From CAZJLP01 sp964546955 (GTDB taxonomy: Bacteria > Verrucomicrobiota > Verrucomicrobiia > Opitutales > Opitutaceae), in contig CAZJLP010000083.1 of NCBI GenBank assembly GCA_964546955.1, positions 1-14,420 on the forward strand: 14,420 nt of DNA. Direction: 5' to 3'. Under the pieces are notes generated by a model. It was not told where the DNA came from. It searched no databases and saw only the letters and a program-made list of their open reading frames with translations. Positions 7,739 to 14,420 of the stretch are shown here, piece after piece. The position numbers and the translations under genes are program-made. How positions within the stretch are numbered: position 1 is the first letter of the stretch; every line of letters starts with the position of its first letter.

Positions 7739-8658
7739 AACGGCACTGACCTTGAGCCAGATGGAATGTTCAAGTCAAATTCCGCGATGCCGGGGCTGGC
7801 GGCGTTCGCGGCGGCGTAGGGAAGCGCGAGCGCGACGGCCTCGGTCAGCGACATTCGCCGCTCAGCGATCGCGTGCAGGACGCAGGCCAGCAGCACATCC
7901 CCGGAGCCGGTCGGCGAAACTTCCTCCACCTCAGGGGGTTGAAGAACCGTTGAGACCTCGCCTGCCGCCGCCACCCAGACGGAGCCCGGTCCGTCAGTCA
8001 CGATCCATTGCCGGGCAGAAAACCGTTTCCGCGCCTCCTCCAGCCGCACTTCCATGGAGGTGCTGTGCGTCGCTGCCTGCGCGAAAAGGCCCTCGAACTC
8101 GGCGCGGTTGATCTTGGCCGCCTCGATCGGCCGATCCACGAGCCAGCGCAGCGGTGGCCCGTATGTATCCGCGAAAAGGCGACATCGGATCGTCCAGCGA
8201 TCCAGCGCGTCGCGCAAGGGTTGTGTTTCCGGCCGGTCCCAGCCGGGAAAACTTCCGCAGAAGGAGAGCACGGAGCCGTCGGGGCAGGCGTCGAGAAACG
8301 CCGTGCATTGCGCCAGTGCGGCGGAATCGGGGGGCGCGTCGGTGCCCAGGAACGTGGTCTCGGGCTGATCCGAGGCTCGCACGACCAGCCCGATCCGGGT
8401 TGGGTCCGCGGTGCGGAACGCATGAACTGGAATTTCGCGTTGGCGGAGCCACGCCAGGCATTGCTCCCCCGTCGCTCCGCCCGCGAAACAGAGGGCGGTT
8501 ACCGGGTGATCGAGCCGCCGCAACATCTTCGCCACATTGATTCCCTTGCCTCCCACCTGCACCGCTTCGCCTCGCGCGCGGTGCGTCCGGCCCGGAGTCC
8601 ATGAATCGAAGATCATGGTTCGTTCCCAGAGGAGATTCCCCGTCAGCGTGTAGATCAT
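7735..8658 (-). CDS. PfkB-family sugar-phosphate kinase, 1-phosphofructokinase-like
   Basis: ATP-dependent kinase of the ribokinase fold. From the ATG at 8658 it has 307 residues and begins MIYTLTGN, aligning with MIYTVTLNPALD of fructose-1-phosphate and tagatose-6-phosphate kinases. It shows the sugar-binding VGGKGIN (35-41), the family pattern CGSFPG (134-139), and the anion-hole/catalytic motif SPTGSGD (248-254) with base Asp254. The sugar-contacting NPALD is changed to NLLWE, and the usual GAGD is GSGD, so the substrate is uncertain. The frame is open upstream to 8817, but that would overlap the divergent glycosylase gene and add an unconserved leader. No PTS or fructose transport gene is nearby. 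The stop codon overlaps the start of the coiled-coil gene by 4 bp. Confidence 0.85.
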   Translation of the reverse strand: MIYTLTGNLLWERTMIFDSWTPGRTHRARGEAVQVGGKGINVAKMLRRLDHPVTALCFAGGATGEQCLAWLRQREIPVHAFRTADPTRIGLVVRASDQPETTFLGTDAPPDSAALAQCTAFLDACPDGSVLSFCGSFPGWDRPETQPLRDALDRWTIRCRLFADTYGPPLRWLVDRPIEAAKINRAEFEGLFAQAATHSTSMEVRLEEARKRFSARQWIVTDGPGSVWVAAAGEVSTVLQPPEVEEVSPTGSGDVLLACVLHAIAERRMSLTEAVALALPYAAANAASPGIAEFDLNIPSGSRSVPL

Positions 8659-8710
8659 CGAAGCGATGGTTGCGTTGTACTCCCGGACAGCTACATCGCA
8701 GTCAACAACG

Positions 8711-9280
8711 ATGGGCGCGATTATCCAGGCGAATTTCTTCCAGGAGCGGAACACGGTGAAGGTCGCTCGCTGGCTTTTGGGAAAAACCCTGGTCCGTCGG
8801 CGAATCGAGGGGAGCACCGCGCGTCATCTCATCACGGAGACCGAAGCCTACCACGGCGAACGCGATCTCGCCTGCCACGCGAGCAAGGGCCGCACGCCCC
8901 GCACGGATGTGATGTACCGCTCTGGAGGGCGTTGGTACGTCTACTTGTGCTACGGCGTGCATGAGATGCTGAACCTCGTGGTCGGTCCGGAGGGTTTTCC
9001 AGCCGCTATTCTGATTCGAGGTGTGCACGACGTGATCGGCCCTGGACGCGTGACCAAGGCGCTGGCGATCGGTCGCGATCTCAATGGACAGCCTTGCGCA
9101 CCCGCGAGCGGCCTGTGGATCGAGGACGAGGGAACGCTCGTGCCGCCTCGTATCATCGAGGTTACGCCGCGCATCGGCGTCGACTATGCCGGCGATGTTT
9201 GGGCGGCCAAACCCTGGCGTTTTCGAGTGGATGCGAAGGCGATGAAATTGCGTCAGGGTGGACCACCGCAAAAGGAGTGA
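8711..9280 (+). CDS. mpg: 3-methyladenine DNA glycosylase, AAG/MPG family
   Basis: Monofunctional glycosylase that removes alkylated and deaminated purines and starts base-excision repair. From the ATG at 8711 the protein has 189 residues, normal for the family. It carries TETEAYHG (42-49) with catalytic Glu45 and intercalating Tyr47, CHASKGRTPRTDVMY (55-69), WYVYLCYGVHEMLN (75-88) and ILIRGVHD (100-107). An ATG at 8666 would give 204 residues, but it lies 7 bp from the divergent kinase start and adds an unconserved leader. It shares a 52-bp divergent gap with the kinase gene and converges on the glycosyltransferase gene with 54 bp between stops. No terminator hairpin is obvious there. No Shine-Dalgarno sequence is seen. 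Confidence 0.94.
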   Translation: MGAIIQANFFQERNTVKVARWLLGKTLVRRRIEGSTARHLITETEAYHGERDLACHASKGRTPRTDVMYRSGGRWYVYLCYGVHEMLNLVVGPEGFPAAILIRGVHDVIGPGRVTKALAIGRDLNGQPCAPASGLWIEDEGTLVPPRIIEVTPRIGVDYAGDVWAAKPWRFRVDAKAMKLRQGGPPQKE

Positions 9281-9334
9281 TCGCATCCAGCGGGAAAGAG
9301 AAAAGAACGCCAACACCGTTGCGCCCGACGTCTT

Positions 9335-10222
9335 TCACCGCTCCTCAATCGCTGCCAGCACCTCCGGCACGCTAATGTCCGTCAGGTTGGGGCGGGTTAG
9401 CACCCGCACATGCTCTCCCGGCGGGGCCCATATCGCCGCGTCCGTGGGGCCGAATAAAAGGACGCACGGCGTCCCCACGGCGGCGGCGAGATGACTCACC
9501 CCCGAATCGTGGCCGAGGAACCGGCTGCATCCGGCGAGGCGTCGCGCGAGGTCCAGCAGGGGCGCTTGGCAAAGGACCTCGCCGTGCTCGGCCAGGAATT
9601 CGAGGGCGGGGAGATCGGCTTCGCCTCCCACGATCAGTTTTGGCCCGGGAAGTCGGCGGCAAAGTGCAGCCCAACGCTCGACCGGCCAGTTTTTTCGGGC
9701 GGAGCCGCTTCCTGGATGGAGCGCAATGGCCGCGCCGCGGGGGACGCCGAGCTCGAACTGAAAACGATCGCCATCCTCGCCGCGATCGAGTCCAAGCGAG
9801 CCCGTGAAATGCCTCGCTGCCGGCGCGCATGCTGGCTGCGCCGGGGCGGTAAGGAAGAGCCGCGGCCGCGGAGCGCCGCCGGCCGTTGCGACGGCGAAAT
9901 CCCGTGTCCGCTCCCAATCCGCGAAGTGCGCCTGAAGCTGCGCGTCAGGATCGGGCCAGAAATTGACGAGCGCATCGAATGATTCGAGGAACGTCCGCAA
10001 TTCTGACGACAGGGGCCGGCTCGAATAGAGCTGCGACCACCGCGCTTCATGCTGAGAATAAACGCGGTCGATCACTCCCGCTGCGCGGCCCAATTCAGCC
10101 GCGGCGGCGTTCCCGACAAGCTCGATGCGGCAGCCCGGGCAAGCGGCGCGAAGCCGCCGCAGAGCCGGCAATGTGACGATGAAATCCCCGAGCGCCCCGC
10201 CTCTAAGGACCAGCACTCGCAT
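9335..10222 (-). CDS. glycosyltransferase family 9 (heptosyltransferase-like)
   Basis: GT-B fold enzyme of the ADP-heptose:LPS heptosyltransferase family, acting on the cytosolic face of the inner membrane. The 295-residue protein is somewhat shorter than WaaC/WaaF (about 320-350). The N-terminal motif GGALGDFIVTLPALRRLR (8-25) has Asp13 at the position of the proposed catalytic Asp. The C-terminal donor-binding part has HPGSGSARKNWP (169-180) and GHDSGVSHLAAAVGTPCVLL (237-256), then FGPTDAAIWAPPG. Its ATG lies inside the 3' end of the DUF3108 gene (20-bp overlap), so translation may be coupled. A single GT9 outside an LPS cluster could modify core oligosaccharide or another glycan. The acceptor is not predictable. 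Confidence 0.9.
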   Translation of the reverse strand: MRVLVLRGGALGDFIVTLPALRRLRAACPGCRIELVGNAAAAELGRAAGVIDRVYSQHEARWSQLYSSRPLSSELRTFLESFDALVNFWPDPDAQLQAHFADWERTRDFAVATAGGAPRPRLFLTAPAQPACAPAARHFTGSLGLDRGEDGDRFQFELGVPRGAAIALHPGSGSARKNWPVERWAALCRRLPGPKLIVGGEADLPALEFLAEHGEVLCQAPLLDLARRLAGCSRFLGHDSGVSHLAAAVGTPCVLLFGPTDAAIWAPPGEHVRVLTRPNLTDISVPEVLAAIEER

Positions 10223-10991
10223 TCTTTTCCGCGGGCGCGATCGCCGCTTTCTTGGGTGCGGCGTACTCGATTAACGTCGCGACACCCGTTCCGATCTGCA
10301 TCTCGACTTCGAATTTCACGGGCAGGTTTTTGTCGTCTTGCGAGATCCAAACATGCATGTCGCCACCCCGTTTGAAGATGCCTTTCGGGTCTTTTTCCAT
10401 GACCGGCTTCAGCACCAGCGTTTTCTTTTCCCCCCAGGGAGTGTCCACGTTCTCGTATTTCAGTGCGATGATGGTGATCTCGTAGAACTCTTTTTCGAAC
10501 ATGACGACCGCGGGACGGCGGTCTCCAGGCTTCATGTTGAACGTGCGGGCCTCGATCAAGGTGGTGATGAGATCCATCGGCGCGCCGTTTGGCATGGGCA
10601 CGTCCGCGGTCCGGTCCGTGCGGACATAGTCTTCATAGCGAACGCGGTTCTCCTTGTAATTGAAGACGGACATCGACCGGGTTTTCTTCTTCTTGCTGGC
10701 GCTCTCCGATTTGGCCGCCAGGAGCCGGCCGTCCGTCGCGTCGAAGAACGATTCAGCGTGTGCCTTGAAGGAGTAAAGGCCGCTGACCAGTCCTTTGGTT
10801 TGCGTGGTGGTAGAGACCTTCAGCTGAGTCAGCCCTTCCAGGTTTTCCTGCTTCGCCGACACGACGATCTCCCCGGCGCCGCCAAAAATGCCCCAGGCGA
10901 CGCGGTATTTGAAAGTCTCGCCATCGCGCAGCGAAATCGGCGCGGCGGACACGGAAACAAGCGAGAGGGCCAGTAAGAGGAGGTGCTTCAT
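10203..10991 (-). CDS. secreted DUF3108-family protein
   Basis: From the ATG at 10991 it has 262 residues. The N-terminus MKHLLLLALSLVSVSA is a signal peptide with a likely signal peptidase I cut near residues 16-17. The mature part starts with LRDGETFKYRVAWGIFGGAG, and alternating beta strands follow, including GLVSGLYSFKAHAES, PWGEKKTLVLKPVM and MHVWISQDDKNLPVKFE. These match my memory of DUF3108, a periplasmic or outer-membrane-associated family of unknown function. It starts 1 bp after the pdeM stop and overlaps the GT9 gene by 20 bp. The frame continues upstream to 11096, but the extra 35 residues lie inside pdeM and would hide the signal peptide. The function is unknown. Confidence 0.82.
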   Translation of the reverse strand: MKHLLLLALSLVSVSAAPISLRDGETFKYRVAWGIFGGAGEIVVSAKQENLEGLTQLKVSTTTQTKGLVSGLYSFKAHAESFFDATDGRLLAAKSESASKKKKTRSMSVFNYKENRVRYEDYVRTDRTADVPMPNGAPMDLITTLIEARTFNMKPGDRRPAVVMFEKEFYEITIIALKYENVDTPWGEKKTLVLKPVMEKDPKGIFKRGGDMHVWISQDDKNLPVKFEVEMQIGTGVATLIEYAAPKKAAIAPAEKNASAGP

Positions 10992-10992
10992 T

Positions 10993-11643
10993 TCAGGATT
11001 TGCAAAGGGAGACGGACGATCTGACCGCAAAGATACGAGAAGGTGCAAGCGCCCAGAGCGATTCTCCCGCCCGCAACTGCGAATTCCACGGAACACCGGC
11101 TGCCCAGGGCGAAAAAGCGGGCAGGATCAGGCGCTGGGACGAAACCACTAGGCCGGGCAATCTGAGCCGGGAGCCTGCGCCATCGGACCAAACGACGGCC
11201 GGATGGTGGTGCCCCACGATCTCCAATGAGCCGGCCGGGGGCGGGACCGCCTCCAAATCGCCGTGGTGAAAGTAGAACCGGCCCCGCGCCAAGGGGGTGC
11301 GGGTAGCGAGCGGCCAGCGTCGATCGTGGTTTCCGGCGAGCACGTGCACCGTGACTCCGCCATCGGATTGTTTCAAAAATGTTTCAGCGGCCACACGGCC
11401 CGCCGCGCTGTGCAGGCAATCTCCCACCCAGATCATCTCGCGCGGACGATAGTCTTCCAGCAGCCCGCACAGGCGCGCTTCAATCTCGCTGTCGCCCCAA
11501 ACCGGGAGCAAATTTCCACCCGCGCGATGCGTTGCGACATACCCCCAATGCAGGTCGGCGACCACCAGCGCTTCGATCTCGGGAAGCCAAACCGCGCGGC
11601 GCCCGTCCGCCCAAACACCCGTGGCGACCTCACGCTTCGTCAT
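10993..11643 (-). CDS. pdeM: ligase-associated DNA damage response metallophosphoesterase
   Basis: Binuclear-metal phosphoesterase related to Mre11/calcineurin, of the type found with Lhr-Core helicase, an ATP-dependent DNA ligase and an exonuclease. From the ATG at 11643 it has 216 residues. All five metal-site motifs are present: DLH (30-32), GDCLHS (74-79), GNHD (104-107), FHHGD (125-129) and GHHHP (144-148). It overlaps the 3' end of the helicase gene by 14 bp, which supports joint translation. The longer frame begins with a TTG at 11682, which is unlikely. Characterized homologs have Mn-dependent phosphodiesterase or nuclease activity. The exact substrate in the cell is not known. Confidence 0.93.
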   Translation of the reverse strand: MTKREVATGVWADGRRAVWLPEIEALVVADLHWGYVATHRAGGNLLPVWGDSEIEARLCGLLEDYRPREMIWVGDCLHSAAGRVAAETFLKQSDGGVTVHVLAGNHDRRWPLATRTPLARGRFYFHHGDLEAVPPPAGSLEIVGHHHPAVVWSDGAGSRLRLPGLVVSSQRLILPAFSPWAAGVPWNSQLRAGESLWALAPSRIFAVRSSVSLCKS

Positions 11644-14416
11644 TTTCGTCGGTCCCATACATTTCGTGGTACAGCCGCTCAATCGTCGTTTCCGGGTCTT
11701 CCAGCATCATGGTTTCCTTCACCTTGCTGACATAGATGCCGAACGAAAAAGGGCTGACGCGATCCACGTCGCAGAGTTTCCACGGCAAGTCACCCGCTTC
11801 GTCCAGGAAGGAGAGGGCTCGGGGCGTATCGAGGAAACGCAAGGTGGCTTCGGCATACGCTTCCATCAGCAGCGGATGATCGGGTTCATGTTTTCGCAAC
11901 ACATCGAAAATGATTTCCGAACTCCATTGCAAGGTGCGCGCTCCGCGTTCTTGCCCATGCACCCGCCGGGGCACCATGAGGCCGGTTTGCGCCACGCCGC
12001 GAAACTGCCATTTCACCAGATCGGCCTCGGCGAGCGCCGCCCGCAACGCTTGCTCGGCGCCTTCCCGGCGGAAAAGCGACTGCATTTCCGGAATTTCCAT
12101 CCGCTGGAACGAGCGAAGCGAAAGCAGGAATCCATAATCATCGATCGTCACCAGCGCGTTGCCGCCCTTGGCCTCCTTCACCCGCCACGCCACGATGCGC
12201 GAAAGCGCGTCGTTGGCGGATCGTCCGATCAAGGAATGGAAAAAGTAGTGGAGGTGATCCCTCTCGGGGTAACATTCCACCAAAAGAAATCCGGTGGTGG
12301 GGATGGCGGAGATCTCCGCCTGCAGTCGGAAGTGCTTTTCGATCGCCGAGGCATTCGGCCGGGAAATAGCGTACTCCCGGCTGAGCCAAGCGGTCGCGTC
12401 GGCCGGATCGGCCGCCAGACGCCGCGCGAATTCGGTCCTCAGCTTGGCCACTTCGACCGCGAGTCCCGAAGTGAGCGGAAATTTGTTTGCGTACCAGCGC
12501 GGAACGGTCGGAAGGGCGGCGCCCGCTTCGACCACTTTGGCGCCGAGCAAGCGGGTTTCGACCAGCCGGACGCAGCGACCGTTGAGGACGAAAATATCGC
12601 CGGGGCGGAGCCGCTTGATGAAGGATTCCTCCACTTGGCCGAGGGTTCGACGTCCCAATTTGACCTGCACATTGGGTTCTGACGTGATCGTCCCGACATT
12701 CTGATAAAATTCCCGCGCGACGCGCGGGGCCGGGATTGTCATCAGGCCGTCCCGAAGGACTATTTTTCCAAAAACGTCGCGATAGGCGCGCTCGAGCGAG
12801 AGGCCTCCCCCTTGCAGGTAACCGAGCACGCGGTCGAAGAGCGGTCGCGGCAGATTTCGAAAGGGGTACGAGCGCCGCATCAGTTCGAAGGCCTCGTCGG
12901 GCGCGACCGAAGCGAAGACCGCCAGACCGACCAAATGCTGCGCGAGAACGTCGAGCGGATTGTCGTGGATCTTCACGGGTTCCAACTGACGCCGCTCCAT
13001 CATGCGCGCCGTGGCGGTGCACTCGACGAGATCGTTGATATTGGTCGCGACGAGGATGCCATGGCTTGTTTCTCCCATGGAATGCCCCGACCGGCCGATG
13101 CGCTGAAGGGCGCGGGCCACGCCTTTTGGCGCCGATACCATGACAACCGTATCGATCGAACCGATGTCGATGCCCATCTCCAGGCTGGTCGAGCACACCA
13201 CGGCGCGCAGTTCTCCCCGTTTGAGCCGATCCTCCACCTCCAGGCGCACGGCGCGATCGAGGGAAGCATGGTGGACTTCAATCATATCCGACCACTCCGG
13301 AAGCAGTTGTTTCAGGCGCAAGCCGATCGTCTCGGCCCCACTGCGGGTATTGGTAAAAAGAAGGGTGGTGCGCTTCTGCAGAACGAGTTCACCAAGTTCC
13401 TTCGTGACTCGTTGCCCGGTCCAGCCCGCCGGCGGATAGGCCTTTGCCTTCAGTGGAGAAAACAGCTCGATTCGCGCCGGCTTGCGTTGTGCCACCCCCA
13501 CAATCCGACACGGCCGTTGCGGACCGACGAGAAATTGCGCGACTTGGTCGAGCGGATGTACAGTGGCGGAAAGGCCGAGACGGATCAAACCAGAGAGTCG
13601 AGGGTGGAAGGCGGAAGGGAGAAGGAGGCCCGGCGCGGCTGCGCCAATCGTTCCTGTTCTCTCGTTCGTTCCCGTCGCTGAGGACGTTGATTCGGCAGCG
13701 GGAGCGCACGCGCCCGATACGGGCGGATCGGTTTCTGGCCTCTGTTCTGTCAGCTCTTCGAGTCGCTCCGCCGCCACCATGAGCAGGGATCCGCGTTTGT
13801 TCTCCGCGAGCGCGTGCAGCTCGTCCACGATCAGGAAGCGGACTTCCTTGAAGGCCGGAACCCAGGACGGCTGGCTGAGCAGCAGAGTCAGGCTCTCCGG
13901 CGTGGTCACGAGGACGTGCGGCGGCTTTCGCTTTTGCGCGGCCCGGTCCTTGGCCGACGTGTCGCCGGTCCGACTGCCGATGCGAATGAACTTCCACCCC
14001 AGCTCGTCCAGCGGTTCCTGCAGATTTTTCTGCAAGTCGTAGGCCAATGCTCGCAGCGGCGAAACGTAGACGGCCACGATTCCCGCAGGGAGGGCCTTGG
14101 CATCCCGGCGGCGCGCAAGATAGTCGAAGACCCCGAGGAACGCCGCGAGGGTTTTGCCGGTACCGGTCGGTGACGAGAGCAAAACCGAATGGCCGGCGAG
14201 TATTTCCGGGATGGTCGAACGCTGGCCTGGAGAAAAATGGGTGAAACGCTTTTTGATCCAGGCGGAGAGCGAAGGGTGCAGGGCCCCGAAAAGCTCTTCT
14301 TCTGTCAACCGCGGTTCGTCGACGAAAGTCAACGGTGCTCCAAAACCGCTATGATCGCCGCTGACCGCTGAGGTGAAAGCGATGCCCGAAGTGTCCGAGG
14401 GCGAATGCGCCGGCAT
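11630..14416 (-). CDS. Lhr-Core family DEXH-box DNA helicase, ligase-associated
   Basis: Superfamily 2, 3'-to-5' type helicase linked to DNA repair. The 928-residue frame shows all the motifs: I SSPTGTGKT (81-89), Ia SPLRALAYD (119-127), II DELH (198-201), III GLSAT (281-285), IV TNTR (356-359), V EMGIDIGSID (413-422) and VI QRIGRSGH (438-445). RecA1 spans about 60-290 and RecA2 about 335-470. A winged-helix region and the Lhr-Core C-terminal domain follow (about 480-820). Residues about 227-276 are an insertion between motifs II and III, rich in Ala/Thr/Pro/Ser and partly encoded by a 7-bp repeat. The N-terminal 40 residues are unconserved in appearance. The ATG at 14416 is four bases from the window edge, so the true start could lie beyond it. 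pdeM follows with a 14-bp overlap. The ligase and exonuclease partners would be expected to the right. Confidence 0.95.
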   Translation of the reverse strand: MPAHSPSDTSGIAFTSAVSGDHSGFGAPLTFVDEPRLTEEELFGALHPSLSAWIKKRFTHFSPGQRSTIPEILAGHSVLLSSPTGTGKTLAAFLGVFDYLARRRDAKALPAGIVAVYVSPLRALAYDLQKNLQEPLDELGWKFIRIGSRTGDTSAKDRAAQKRKPPHVLVTTPESLTLLLSQPSWVPAFKEVRFLIVDELHALAENKRGSLLMVAAERLEELTEQRPETDPPVSGACAPAAESTSSATGTNERTGTIGAAAPGLLLPSAFHPRLSGLIRLGLSATVHPLDQVAQFLVGPQRPCRIVGVAQRKPARIELFSPLKAKAYPPAGWTGQRVTKELGELVLQKRTTLLFTNTRSGAETIGLRLKQLLPEWSDMIEVHHASLDRAVRLEVEDRLKRGELRAVVCSTSLEMGIDIGSIDTVVMVSAPKGVARALQRIGRSGHSMGETSHGILVATNINDLVECTATARMMERRQLEPVKIHDNPLDVLAQHLVGLAVFASVAPDEAFELMRRSYPFRNLPRPLFDRVLGYLQGGGLSLERAYRDVFGKIVLRDGLMTIPAPRVAREFYQNVGTITSEPNVQVKLGRRTLGQVEESFIKRLRPGDIFVLNGRCVRLVETRLLGAKVVEAGAALPTVPRWYANKFPLTSGLAVEVAKLRTEFARRLAADPADATAWLSREYAISRPNASAIEKHFRLQAEISAIPTTGFLLVECYPERDHLHYFFHSLIGRSANDALSRIVAWRVKEAKGGNALVTIDDYGFLLSLRSFQRMEIPEMQSLFRREGAEQALRAALAEADLVKWQFRGVAQTGLMVPRRVHGQERGARTLQWSSEIIFDVLRKHEPDHPLLMEAYAEATLRFLDTPRALSFLDEAGDLPWKLCDVDRVSPFSFGIYVSKVKETMMLEDPETTIERLYHEMYGTDENDEA
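13597..13624 (-). repeat. degenerate 7-bp repeat inside the helicase insertion
   Basis: On the minus strand, successive heptamers at 13624-13618, 13617-13611 and 13610-13604 read CTTCTCC, CTTCCGC and CTTCCAC. A diverged fourth, CCTCGAC, lies at 13603-13597. The consensus is CTTCNNC. Read through in the helicase frame, the tract gives LLPSAFHPR. Since 7 is not a multiple of 3, a length in whole codons needs three units. The region is in frame and has no stop. Confidence 0.7.
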
Positions 14417-14420
14417 CGTT

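Noticed and set aside
7013..7819. Plus-strand frame of 268 codons rich in Phe, Leu, Arg and Gly
   Set aside because: It is the reverse complement of the Ala/Glu/Lys/Arg-rich coiled-coil gene, and its composition follows from that. The minus frame has a membrane anchor, an ATGA coupling and a downstream terminator.
8659..8817. Longer sugar kinase starting upstream of 8658
   Set aside because: The extension overlaps the divergent glycosylase gene. The canonical family N-terminus MIYTLTGN starts exactly at the ATG at 8658.
10992..11096. Longer DUF3108 protein starting at 11096
   Set aside because: It would bury a clear signal peptide inside the protein and lies within the pdeM coding region.

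Overview
The window is dense bacterial chromosome, high in G+C by eye, with 14 genes on both strands (12 minus, 2 plus) and short gaps. No transposase, integrase, tRNA, rRNA or CRISPR array is visible. An N-terminal secretion signal followed by a DUF3108 domain, a heptosyltransferase-type GT9 enzyme and an RseP-type site-2 protease point to a Gram-negative cell envelope. The IspG starts like the long, three-domain form known from plants, Chlamydiae and related lineages. Start codons have almost no Shine-Dalgarno sequences, and two short tracts have 7-bp tandem periodicity. Together these suggest the Planctomycetes-Verrucomicrobia-Chlamydiae group, most likely a verrucomicrobial relative. This is inference and no marker in the window is decisive.

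Left block (1-5608, all minus strand, transcribed right to left): uppS, cdsA, dxr, rseP, then the 5' part of ispG. It is the widespread isoprenoid/phospholipid precursor cluster. Dxr and IspG are steps of the MEP pathway to IPP/DMAPP, UppS makes undecaprenyl diphosphate for cell-wall carriers, CdsA makes CDP-diacylglycerol, and RseP is an intramembrane metalloprotease. A 16-bp near-palindrome lies just upstream of ispG.

Middle block (5711-8658): a pterin-4a-carbinolamine dehydratase gene is divergent from uppS. It converges on the ribosomal pair rplU-rpmA (L21, L27), and the two units share a strong bidirectional hairpin terminator. The 246-bp region upstream of rplU holds three hairpins and a 7-bp tandem repeat. 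Further right, a PfkB-family sugar kinase is coupled by an ATGA overlap to a TolA-like single-pass coiled-coil protein of unknown role. A 3-methyladenine DNA glycosylase is divergent from the kinase.

Right block (9335-14416, minus strand): an Lhr-Core DNA helicase and a PdeM metallophosphoesterase, two members of the known 'ligase-associated DNA damage response' cluster, are followed with tiny spacings or overlaps by a secreted DUF3108 protein and a GT9 glycosyltransferase. The helicase carries an insertion of about 50 residues between its DELH and SAT motifs. Part of that insertion is encoded by a degenerate 7-bp repeat, which I consider the most interesting feature here. I see no wholly new system. 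The best candidates for novelty are this repeat-derived insertion, the repair-plus-envelope operon, the kinase/coiled-coil pair and the structured rplU leader.
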